Source: Sciurus carolinensis
Lineage: Eukaryota; Chordata; Mammalia; Rodentia; Sciuridae
Assembly: GCF_902686445.1 (NCBI RefSeq)
Contig: NC_062218.1
Location: 130,566,594 to 130,630,593 of the forward strand
DNA length: 64,000 bases
Direction: 5' to 3'
In this document: one piece after another, positions 34,161 through 46,200 of the stretch
Layout: the number at the start of each line of letters is the position of its first letter
Numbering within the stretch: the stretch's first letter is position 1
The notes under the pieces: generated by a model
The model's input: only the letters and a program-made list of their open reading frames with translations
Told to the model about the DNA's origin: nothing
The model's database searches: none
Program-made: the position numbers and the translations under genes

Positions 34161-37100
34161 TCACAGGTCTGTGGTGTCCAGGCCGGGATTGGTGAAGTAC
34201 AATTCCTGCTGCCGTCCACGTGTGTCCCCCTGCCCTCCTGACAGCACCATACTCAGAGGCTCCGGATCCAGTTCTGGTGGACTGTGCTGAGGCTGCTTCT
34301 GAGGGGAGAGGAAGGGAAGGTGAGATGATAAGGTGATCTCCCCAGGCCCTAGGGGAGTAGATGGGCCTTCATGCCATGACCAGATAGATGGCTCCTTGGC
34401 CAAGGTCCTACTGCCCCCAGCTCCTTCTGAGGCCTCAGTCTCCTAGCTACCTTTCAGAGTTGCCCATGACCAGGGGTGGTGCAGATGGGCCCAGGGGAAG
34501 GGGTTGGCCAAGTGAGTTCTAATCTGCCTTTGCCCCACCCACAGAGCAGCATTCTGGGGTTCTGCCATGTCCTGAATAATGTCCAGTCATGAATCCTATG
34601 TGAGGAGCCAATTCATCAGAGTTCCTGCCACCTGCACCCCACAACAGACACCATGTTAGGCAAAGTTCATCAACTACCTGAAATGCCCACAAAAACCCCT
34701 TAAGGGAGGGATTATGTCCCCCATATTACAGATGTGAAAACATGCTCAAAAGACTCTCCTGGGTGGGAAGTGACAGAGCAAACTTTGGACCACTCATCTT
34801 TGCAGATCAAAAGCCTGTCTGTGGAACAGCACAGTCCTTGGATGAATCTGGAATCTCCTGCCACAGTCAGAGGGACATATCACACCCAGGATCCCACCTG
34901 TAGTTCATCATGGCACACACACACACACCACTCCTACCCTTCCTCCTCCTCTCTCCACATGACACAGTACACACTTACACATCTGTCCAGTCACACGTGC
35001 CTTTTCACACACACATGTGGGAGGACCAGGCCCCCAGGCTCACTACTTTGCTGCAGAGTCAACCACAGGGCCAAAGCCCCAGTCATCACTGCCCTACCCA
35101 GGCCACTCCAAGGATTTTTTTCCCAAATTGGAACTGTTCCAGGTTTTTTTTTTTTTTTTTTTGGGGGGGGGTTACTGGGGATTGAATTCAGGGGCACCCC
35201 AACCCCAGCCCTATTTTGTGTTTTATTTAGAGACAGGATCTCAGGCTGGCTTTGAACTCACAATCCTCCTGTCTCAGCCTCCTGAATCACTGGGATTACA
35301 GGCATGTGCCACCGCACCCGGTGAACTTGAACTGTTCCAGTTTTTAGTAAACAGTGGAACATCTGTGGGGTCCCAGAGGGGCTAAGCATTCTGCCTGTGT
35401 TCCACAGACCCTGAGCCAAGGAGTAGTACCACCCAGGATAATGTCACCCTGCCCCTGAGACCAGAGACCCAAGTTCTAGTCTGCTCCTGCCCTGCAAACT
35501 GTCTGACCTTGAGAGAGTCAGCACCGCCCTCTGAATGTCAATTTCCCTATTGGTCACCTGGAAAGACAGGATGGATGACCTCTCAGGTCACTCACACTTT
35601 CCACCTGCACATTTATGGAGTTCTTGGGAAAGTCACAGCATCAAGGGATTGGTGGAAAAGATCCCCACCTGAATCCCCACCCAGCCAAGGAAGTGAAGGG
35701 GAAGATGGCTCCTAAGAAGACTCTGGCCTCCTGGGCCTGCCAGAGATCTCCAAGGCCATCTATTGCTCAGGACAGGGAATGAAGCCTTGGGCAGCTTCTC
35801 AGTAATATAGCAAGCCCCTACCCCCTCTGTTAGCTCTTTTCTGACTTCAAAGTCTCTGTGAACTGGTCCCCTCCCTTCTCTAGACTCTTCTCGCAGAGCC
35901 CCTGACCCTCCCCATCCCACAGGCCCAGCCCCACCTCCAGGTCCCCTGACTCCATTGTCCTCTGAGGGTCAGCCTCTTCTCAGGGGGTGGTCCATAATAG
36001 GCAAGACCATTCCTTTGTGCCTCATTCCCTCGGACATGTTCACTGGACTTTTTGCCTCAAACTATCTTCAGAGATGAGCTGTACCCAGAGGTTCCCTGGA
36101 TTGGCAACCCATGCGCTACCTTGGGGTTCTGTCTGGAGGCCTCTATGCCAGATTCTGTGCACTGTGACATATGTGGGTCCCTGTGCAGCATTCTGGCATT
36201 TTAAAGTCCAAAGGAGACTTTGGTTAACCAAGTCTTTCCAATCAAGGAGTCCTCAAGGGAACAAAAGGACTAAAGTGTGAGGGCAGGCTGGGAGCCCTTA
36301 CAGGCAGCAACTAGGCTGAGCTTGGGATCCAGAGGCAGGGACTGGATGTGGATAGATGGTGAGTGGACACCTCTATCCGAATCCAGAATCTTGGGACCAT
36401 TACAATTCAAATGGGCCTCTGAGAACTTCTACTCCAGGAGGAAGAGACAGGGTAGTTCTTTCTGCTTCTGGATCCTCCCTGCAGCCTACTGACCAGCTCC
36501 TGGGGTTCTCAATCCTGCCTGTACATTACAGTCTTATGGGGAAGCTTTGACACATACCCATGCCCAGGTTCTACCCTGGGCCACCAGAATCAGGATCTCT
36601 ACTTGTGACCTAGCACCCATAATTATAGAGTTCCCCAGCAACCCAGCCTGTAAACTCTTATGTCATCTAACCAATTAGTCTATTTAACAAATGATGGTTT
36701 TGCTATGTCTTGAGCCTCCCCTCTCCTTTGTTAGACTGTGTATGTTCATCTCTAGATCTCTTCCACACCCCATCAGTTTTCATATAAAGGTTAGAAAAGG
36801 ATAGAACCAGATTTCTGAGCACTTGTTTTATGACCAGATATTTTTTATGCCTGCTCTTATTTAATCCCCACAACAGCTAATGGCAGGAAGTCATCTATCT
36901 ATCCAGGGTCACATGATGAAGGTAAGAGCAGGGACTGGACCTCATCCCAAAGCCTTGGGGCTTCCCAAGGCCTGGCACAGAGAAGTGAGACTGCCCAGGC
37001 CACAGCAGGTTCCTCCCACCCCTTTCCTGACCTTCAAAGAAGAATCCCAAGTCAGAAGCCCCAGGTACCAACTCATCCAAGATCTTGCCTTGATTTCCTG

Positions 37101-37641
37101 ACTGTTCCCATCCAGGTCCACAGAGTTGTCATCCAGGGAATTGAGGCTGTGGGGAGAGGTGATGAAGCTTGGGTTGTTGGCAAGCCCAGTCCTTCACGTC
37201 TGTCGCCTCTGCTACTACCATCTCCACTGCCGTCACCACCCTCACTATTATCACCACCAGCACCATCACCACCACCATCACCACAACAATCACCATTGCC
37301 ACCATCACCAGCCCCATCACCACAATCACCACCATCATCAACAACTATTCTGGCTGTGAGGGGTGCTGCTCACCTGACATGGTCCAAGTCACTGGAGGAA
37401 GTGAGGTACTCAAGGCCCAGGTCTTTGGTGGGGAGGTTCAGCATGGGGTTGGCCCTAGAAAGAAGGCTTGGTCAAGGGGCCATGGCCTTGGCCACCTCTT
37501 GAGGTCCCTTGCTTTCACCCTGCTCACCGCTCAGTGTTGTACATGTTAGTCCCAGGGATAGCAGCAGCTGAGGGCATCACCCCCGCTGCTGTCTTCCGGG
37601 CCTCCTTAGCAGCCTTCATGGCACGAAGCTTCCGGTGGTAG
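34161..37641 (-). CDS. CDHR2: CDHR2 exons 28-31: cytoplasmic tail with PDZ ligand
   Basis: Exon 28 encodes [20 protein letters not shown] and NMYNTE. Exon 29 encodes [16 protein letters not shown]. Exon 30 encodes [19 protein letters not shown]. Exon 31 encodes [17 protein letters not shown] through the terminus NPGLDTTDL. The last three residues (TDL) fit a class I PDZ ligand, in line with harmonin binding. Exon 30 uses donor AAG|GCAAGA (GC-AG intron of about 2.8 kb). The intron between exons 29 and 30 is 227 bases, about half of it trinucleotide repeat. Confidence 0.93.
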
Positions 37642-40230
37642 CTGGAGGGAACCAGGAGGGGAGTCACACTTTGCCCCATACCCACTGAGTACCCACTGGA
37701 GGCTCTGAGATGTGGCCCTACAATGATCCTGGTTGGTGAGAGCATTAGCTCCATTTTACAGAGGGTAGAAAGAATAGCTAGAAGCAATTTGCTGAAGGCC
37801 ACACGGCCTGCCAGTGGCAAGGCCTGGAATCAAACCAGATATGGCTGCCAGTTATGCATGCTAGAAAGGGGAAAGGCAGCGGCATTTATGAAATGCAGAG
37901 CAGGTGCCAGGCACCTTCGTGAGGTACGCTTTACAACCTTGGGTGCATCAAGGTCTCTAACATCATGTTCATTCTGCAGATGAGGAGCCTGAGGCTCAGG
38001 GAGAAGTGACTCACCCAGGGTCTCCCAACAGGTCACTGGGGATCAAACAAACACGTACCAGATGCTAAACCCAAACTCTTCCCACCCCCACCCTGACAGT
38101 CTTGGTTGGTGGGGAAAGGGGAGGGTTGGGGACTTGGGGGGGGCATTGGAACAGCACCTCTTCCGCATACACACAAGGGCCATGATCATGATCACAAGGA
38201 CCAACAGCAAAGCCACTCCCAGTCCTATGATGACACTGGTGAGCAGTTTGGCCTGGTCTTCCTCCTGGCTCTCCTGGGCACCCTGGGGACGAAGAGGGGT
38301 GATGGAGGCTGTGGGATCCACCCTGCTCCTGCTCCCCTGTGCCCTCTGCCCTGCCACACTCACCAGCACCACCAGCCCCAGCTGCAGCAGCTGTGTCAGT
38401 GCATCCTGGTCCTTCCGGATCATCCTGGCCAGAGAACCTGCTTATCCCAAGAGCCACGGGCACCCCCTGGCTTCCTGCTCACCCTCCTGCCCACCCCTAG
38501 GACAGCCCCACTCACAGACTCAGCTCATTCAGTGTCAGGGCTGACCCATTGGAGAAGACAAAGTAGGCATCAAGATAAGATTGGGCTGGAGCCCTGGAAT
38601 GGGGCAGAGGAGAAGAATTGGCAGTCCAGAACCATTGGCAAGCCTCTCTGGCTACTATTTCTTTCTTCAGCCCAATCATGGGCCTGCAGGCACTCACCGA
38701 GCCATAGAGTCTGTGTCCTGAATGTTCACAACATAGACAGTAGTCCTGGTTGCCTGAGCAAGAGCCCTACAAAGAAGGCAGGTGTCACAAGTACCTAGGA
38801 TGGGGGCCCTAACTCAGGCCTGTGGCTGGGGCTCTTCCAGTGGACTTAGGAATTATGTGCATGAGAAAGAGTAAAGCAGATAGCACCTCTGCAAATTAGA
38901 AAAGGAAATCCCTTCCTCTAGTGCTTGGAGTACAGAGTACTCTTGTGCAGTGCACAACCTTCCCAACTGTATCTACATGCGGCTTATTTAGGCCTCTTTC
39001 TGCTTTTGGCTGGGCATAGACATCTGGGGGCATGCAGAAATATGGTTGCAGGTACAGGGACAGGATCAAAGACAGGGACAAGTCAAGTGTGGGTCAGGGC
39101 AGAATTGGACGTTCCACCCAAGTCTTGTCGGGGACCAGCCTCTTAGGCCCTGTTCTTCCCACACACCCCTCCTGTGCTCCCCAGACCTACGCTTTAATTG
39201 CTTCCACGTTGGCGCCCACCTCCTCCTTTGGAGTGGAGAACTGCAACCTGATGCGGTAACTCTGGTCCACAGTGAAGAGCTGCGGGAGGAGAGGGGGGAG
39301 GCACTGAGGACTCAGAGGACTGGCCAAGACACTGGGAACAGAGGTGGGGACTGGTACTCACATTCAGGGTGATTTGGGCTGACTGTGCAGAACCCACAGA
39401 AGGTGTGTCCCGGGCCTGGACCGTCACTTGGTAAGTGCCTTGGAGAGTGGAATCAAGGTTGGTCACCAGCCTGTGGAAGCAGGGAGGACACAGCTCAACC
39501 TTGGAACCCAAGCTGGGGTCCTCTGAACCCCACCTGTATAACTCCCAGGATGGGGGCTCACTCACTGGAAGCCTCCCTCATTCCCCCACCCTGGTCCCTC
39601 CAGGGGCTGCCAGCAGTTACTCAATGCTGCCAGTAAACACGTTGGCCTCCACAGAGGTGGCTATCCAGAAGAAGCCCTGGAAAGGGATCGTGGCCCCATC
39701 CTTAGAGATGAAATCCACTTGGAGGATGGAGAACACGATGGCCCCATTGCTTCCTGAGTCATTGTCTCTGGCCTGGGAACAAGAGTGGATGACATCTGAG
39801 GGCCAGGTCAGGCACTCCTCCATCCCCAGCAGGGCTCCGAGATCTGGGAGGTTGGTCTACGGAATCTCCATCAGCCTTTCCCAGGCTACCCCAAACTAGC
39901 AAATGCTCTTTTGAAAAGAGTGAGCTTGCTCTGAAAATCCAAGTTGGAACAAGTTCCTGCTCCTGCACCCTAATTTAACATATCACTGCCCAGAGTCCCT
40001 CCCATGTAGAAGTTCTGCCTTTTAGCTGGGTGCGGTGGTGCTTGCCTGTAATCCCAGCGACGTGGGAGGCTGAGGCAGGAGGGCTGCAGGTTCCAAAGCC
40101 AGCCTCAGCAATTTGGTGAGGCCCTGAGCAACTTAGACAGACCTTGTCTCTAAATACAAAATAACAAGGACTGGGGTGTGGCTCAGTGGGTAAGTGTTAA
40201 AAAAAAAATCTGCCTTTCTCCCCCTACAAC

Positions 40231-40271
<41 letters not shown>

Positions 40272-43200
40272 CACAGGCACAAAAATACTCAGATTTCCTA
40301 AGCACTGACTGTACCCTTCCTTATTTTTGTTCTCTCATGTCAGATCTTACTAATATGAATATGGATTTCCATAGTGAGCCACAGAACGCATGAGGGCACA
40401 GACGTTTTATTCATTCCAGCACCTTTTAGAGAAAAATATAACTGACACACAGAGCTGAGAGTTCACTGGCTTTTCTGTTCAGGATGAACAGCTGGTGGTC
40501 AAGTTTCAAAACAGCTAGTGTTTAAGTTTCAAACAGGAGTTGATTTAAAGAAAACTGTTCAAAGCCATGACTCCACTCACAGCATTGAACTTCAAGAGAC
40601 TGAAGACTGGGAAACTGACTGTTTTAAGGCGTTAAAGAACCTAGAGAACTCTTGTCCCCATTTTATGAAAACTGAGACTCCAATAGAGAGACTGTCCTAA
40701 GGGCTCCTCGGCTCCAAGTGGGGAAGGCCAGGCCTGGCCACCCCCATACCATGTTCCTTCCACAACACAGGGGGTGGCACCCAGACTCCACCTGCCAGGA
40801 ACCTCCAGCTTCTGGTCAAGGAGGGAAACTGAGGCCCAGAGGGGCATGGCAGCTGTCTGTGCCCAGGCCTCACGCACGGGCTTCACTCCCATGTGGCATA
40901 GCCACCTCTGATAAACACACCCACGGCCAACACCAGAACAAATTGAAAGCATTTTTATCATTTTGCTCTGTACATAACTTATCTAGAAGGAACTCATTTA
41001 ATTTATAATTGGCTATGATTTTTCTCTCATACTCAAGAATTCTGGTATAGTCGGGAAAAAATCTGGCCTGAAACGTGATATTGAGAGTCATGAAATTTTT
41101 ATGAGTACTAAATTGAACAATTAGCGAAATTTGATCATATCAATTAGGCAGGTGTTTGTTTCCATTCTGGGGTTTGCTTTTTCATCTGTTTAAACCCATG
41201 CATTTCCTTTCCAGTGTTCAAACACTTTGGGGGCAGTTGAAAAGCCTGAAGGGCTGTGCCCTATGTCCCCTGGGGCTTAAGTGACAAAACTGGAGCCAAG
41301 GACTTACCCGAACATAAGCCACCTGCTGGGAAGGTTTCACAAGTTCTGGGATGATCACTACAAGTGTGAACAGGAAGAGAGTCAGGGGGCTGAGCCGTGC
41401 CCAAACCTGCCCTCAACACCTCTACCAACAGAGACCCACTGCAGCTACACCTGAGCCAGGGGCTAGTGGGTCTTCTACCTCCCGTTGTACAGATGGGGAA
41501 ACTGAGGGCCAGAGCAGGAGGGCGTCAGGTGCAACAGGGCTGGAATGAAATCACAGGTGTCCCTCGGGGGCCACTATGGGGTGAGGTAGGGTTAGAGTCC
41601 TTTTTCCCTAAGGCGGGCCTGTGGGGATTGCCTGAAGGTAGTTCCAGGTGGTACAGGGTATGTGTCCTGGGGGGCGGGGTGAAAGGGTGAAGACCAGGGC
41701 GGCTGCTTACCAAAAGTTTGATTATCAGGTAGAAAATAGGGTGCATTGTCATTCACATCCTCGATGGTAATAAGGAGGCTTCCTGGGGAGAGAAGGTCAT
41801 CTGGTTCTAGCCTCTGGGCAAAGACCTGGCCCAAACAAAGGACCTGAGTCTTGATCAGATCCCTACAGCCTCCCCGCCACACATCACCCCCATTTAGTCC
41901 CTTCCCCTACTCCTGAGTTGGGATGCCCCTGCAGTCCTCTCTGGCCTGAACATCTGGGAGTGTCATTCCTAGACCTCAGAGAGGGTAAACAGCTTTAAAA
42001 ATAAATAAATAAATAAAATATATAATGAGCTGAGGCAGAAGCTTAGTGGTAGAGCACTTGCCCAGCATGAGTGAGGCCCCCTGGATTCCATCTTCAGTGC
42101 CTCTCTCCCTCCCTCCCTCCTTCCTTCACCCTCCCTCTCTGTATATACACTATATATATACTATTTTCTAACTAGTGTAGCTGCTTATTTAAACACCCAC
42201 TCCATTCCTCAGTATCTTCATCTATCAAATTGGATAGACATCACCTGCCTCATGGGTTATACTGGAATAAAATGAGGAACTGCTTATGAGGTACCTGGCA
42301 TAGTTCTTGGCCATTGTAAAGATTCAATATATGCTAGTTTTTAATATGGTTATTACTGGTATTTGGTAGCAGTAATATCAGAGGCAGGATATGAATATAC
42401 TACATCTGCCTTGAGATGTATTCCTTCCCTTCCACAGCCTCAAAAAATGACAGCATTGGGTGCTGGAGATGTGGCTCAGTGGTAGAGCACTTGCCTGGCA
42501 TGCCTGAGACCCTGGGTTCAATTCCCAGCATCACACACAAAAAAATGAAAAATTATAACATTAATGAGGCACCTACTCTATGCAGGGTCCTGCACTAAAT
42601 GCTTTTTTGCATGCTCTCATTTCACATTCACAGCTGATCTGCTGCCCAACTCCACAGGACAGATGGAAAACAAAGCCTGGAGAGGACTTTGCCAGGGACA
42701 CAGCCAGGCAGGGCTGGAGGCAGGATTCGAAGCCAGATCTTGGGGGTCCCAGCCCAGAGGTCCACCCTGTGGTTCTTAAGCTGCAGCCCTCCTGGCCAGA
42801 TCATTTTACCATTGTTGCTGTAGGCCTGGAAGCGGGGATCTGTGGTGCGGTCATAGGCCCGTACGACCAGTGTGACCAGGTCACAGGCCTCATAGTCGAT
42901 AGCCTCACTCTGATTGATGTACACGGAGCCATTGGCATCCACGGAGAACCATCCATGGCACAGGCTGCCCACATCGACACTGCCCTTGGTACAGATGACG
43001 TTCACTAGCTGTATCTCCAGCTGGGCCTCGGTGTCCACGTCCCAGGCCACGACCTCAGCCACCTGGCCATGCTGTGAACCATTCTCAGCCACAGAGATGC
43101 CCTGGAGTGAATCTTCATCCAAGGTGGGTGGCTCGTCGTTCACGTCCACCACAGTCACGTTGACTCCTGCCGTGGCCACATGCCCCTGGGGGTCTAAGTT

Positions 43201-46200
43201 CTCAGCACTCACTGTCAGAAGGAAGAGGGCCTGTGTCTCATAGTCCAGACTCCCATCTGGGGGCAGCCAGATGTGGCCCTCAGCCCTTCCAGACCCCAGC
43301 ATGGAGCCTCGGAGCACGAAGTTGTTGGCACCGCTCCCTGACAGGCTGAAGCTGATGCGATTGTTGACTTCCGTCTGGTCTGCGTCCCAAGCTTCCACTA
43401 CACCCACCAGCACTCCTGTGGACAGGGGAAAGAGGTTAGAGGGACCACTGCTGGACAGGCCTCTGGAAGCTTCCTCTGCCCCTAAGTCGCAGGCACTCCC
43501 CAGGCTTTCCGGGTTAGTGTAGCTCTTGTGATGGTTATTATGCCATTTGGTGTCAGAAGTAGGACATCAACAGTATACATCTGACTCAAAATTGTGCCCC
43601 CTGCATGCTAGGTCCTGTGGTAAACACTTTACAGCCATTTCCTCATGTCATCTTCACAATCCACCCACTGCCCAGTTATGGGGACCCATCACCAGTGCCA
43701 GCCTGCCCTACAGAGGACTTACCTAACTCCCTCTCCTTCACAAAGAATTGGTAGCTGGACTGGCTGAAGATGGGCAGGTTATCATTGATGTCCTGCAGAC
43801 AGAGGTCGATGTGAGTTCCAGGGACCCTCATAGACCCAAAAATCCAACTTGAGAAGCCAAAATTTCCTCTGCCACAGATACAGGACGGCCTCTCCCTGGA
43901 CAGCACTGCCCAATTCCCAGATGGGGAAACAGGCTTCAAGGAGAATGGACCTGTCCCAGTCGCCTCCCCGGGGCTCAGACGCATATGCAAGGACCTCTGC
44001 AGTTATTCACACATGGTCAGGAAGCCCCGTTTCCCTTTGTTTCTCTGACCTCAACTCAGGACAGTTTTAGACCCTACTTTCCGGAAGGCAGTTCCAGGTC
44101 CCATCTGTGTCACTGCCTGGCTCAGTTTGATTTCTCATTTCTGGGATTCACGTGTGGCACCAGTACCATGGCTCTGCAGCCCACACGCCCATGTCCCCTG
44201 CTTCTTCCTGTGTTTCCCGCACTCATCTGAACCCACGACACCAGCTCTGTGCTTGGGTGAAGCTGGCTCTGGGACCCTGCCAGGGCCTCTGCTGGTCCTG
44301 CTCTTGGACACTAGCTGTTCAGTGTTCACTCTCCCCCTCCAGCCAGGGCACAGCGGGAGCCCTCACAACTGTTGTCCCAGCATGAAGCCAGCTCAGCCTT
44401 CCACGATGTCCCCTCACACCGGCATGCGCTTAGGGATGCCCTGAACACTCCAGCCCTTCCCCAGGGCTGCTCACAGGTGGGCAATAATACGGGCATTTGC
44501 TTTGACATTCAGTTTTTCTACATAACCATAGAACAGACACTTGGAAAGTAAAGTACTTTTACTTTCAACTGGATATATTTTCTTTCATTTTTTAAATGTT
44601 TAGATGGGACCAGTTATGTTGCCCAGGTTGGTCTCAAATTCATGGGCTAAAGAGGCCCTGCTACTTCAGCCTCCCAAGTGACTGGGACTATGGCCACACA
44701 CCACCAGGTCCGGATGAGATGCATTTTCTTTTCTTTTTTAAAAATTTTTTTGTTGATGGACAGAATACCTTTATTTTATTTGTTTATGTTTATGCAGTGC
44801 TGAGGATTGAACCCAGTGCCTCACATGTGCTAGGCAAGTGCTCTGCCACTGAGTTACAGTCCCAGCCTGAGATGCAGTTTTTGATGGAGAATTTCCCAGA
44901 AATGACTTTACTGGCTCTGTTCTCAAGTATGAGAGCCTAACTCCCCACAGTGACCAAAAGCTAAGCCCTGAGTAAATCCCACTCCTTCTCTGCCTCTTGT
45001 GTGTCTTTGATCTCGCTAGTCCTCAGTGCCCTCTCTGCAAAATGGGGTAGTAGTATCCACTTACAAGCAGGACTAGCTCATAGGGGTGAAGGACCCACTG
45101 TCTTAGTAAGTGCAATTCTTCATTTTCCCTTCTTTGTGGCCTTCCCTATCCCTAGGAAAGGCAACAAGTTCTAAATCTTCTTCTGTTTCTCCATTATCCC
45201 TGAAATCATACTCTCTGACCTTTGTAGGAATGCAGTGATTCCCAACCGAGTGGCACCCGGGGCTGCTGTGTGCAGGGGTGCAGGCTGTGCACTACACAGC
45301 CCTGGAGGGACCATCCACATCATTGCCATTGTAGGGGTGCGTGTTTGTCATGACCCTTTTCCAGAGAAAGGTGCCTCGAGGGCAGGTGACAGCCCTCATG
45401 TTCAAATCCCATTCTGCAACCCTAGGCAAGCTATTGAACCTCTCCGTGTCTAACTTTCTTAATCAATAAAACACTAATAAGCATTCCTACCTTGCAGGGC
45501 CTGAGGCACAACAGACACTATCAATGCTGATTTGTCACCCTTTCTCTTGGCCTTTGGATGGTGGGGGTGGGAGATAGGAAGGTTTCAGGAAGGACTTTGT
45601 GAATGATGATAAAAACTAATGTTCACTGAGTACCTTCTATAGCCAGGCACTCTTAGGAAAGTTTTCCATCAATTACTCTTCATGTTGTTTTCATCTCCAT
45701 TTCACAGAAGAGGAACTTACAGCCAGGGGAGTTGGGTGGCCCAGGGCCGCACGCCCAGTTCCTGAGCCAGGCTCTCGGCCAGGCAGCCCGGTGGCGGGGC
45801 CCTCCCACTCAGCACATTGCAAGGGGCCTAAACTTGTGCCTTTTGCTGGAGGCAGGGGAGGCTGGCCACCTGCTGGGGAGCGCTCCAACCCAGCTCCCTG
45901 CCCCTGCCGAGCTGGGTCTCACCTCCACATTGATGGTGACGTTGACGTCCGTGCTGAAGCTAGGCACTCCACAGTCAGATACGCGAACTGTTAGCACAAT
46001 GCGGCCCCCCAGGGTGGGGTCAATGGCCTCTCGGTCCAGGGGCCCCAAGTTTCTGAGGAGCCCTGTGTTGGAGTCTATTGAGAAGTTAGCGCTGTAGGGG
46101 CCAGGCAGTAAGCTGAAGAGCAGGCGGCTGTTATTGGTGCCTGGCTCATCGTTGTCATAGGCCTGTACAGACAGCAGGAGTCAGACAGCAGCTATCGGTG

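Noticed and set aside
37126..37359. Plus-strand frame with long histidine runs
   Set aside because: It is a translation of the CAC/CAT trinucleotide repeat in CDHR2 intron 29, not a gene.
38043..38064. Unspliced continuation of the CDHR2 membrane-span frame past exon 27
   Set aside because: The open frame runs into intron 27, but the AAGAG|gtgctg donor plus exon 28 restores the expected MRK-S-YHRK sequence.
38516..38585. Alternative acceptor 'ctccag' for CDHR2 exon 25
   Set aside because: Splicing there would give the wrong phase and an early stop. The upstream 'attccag' acceptor keeps the frame and the orthologous length.
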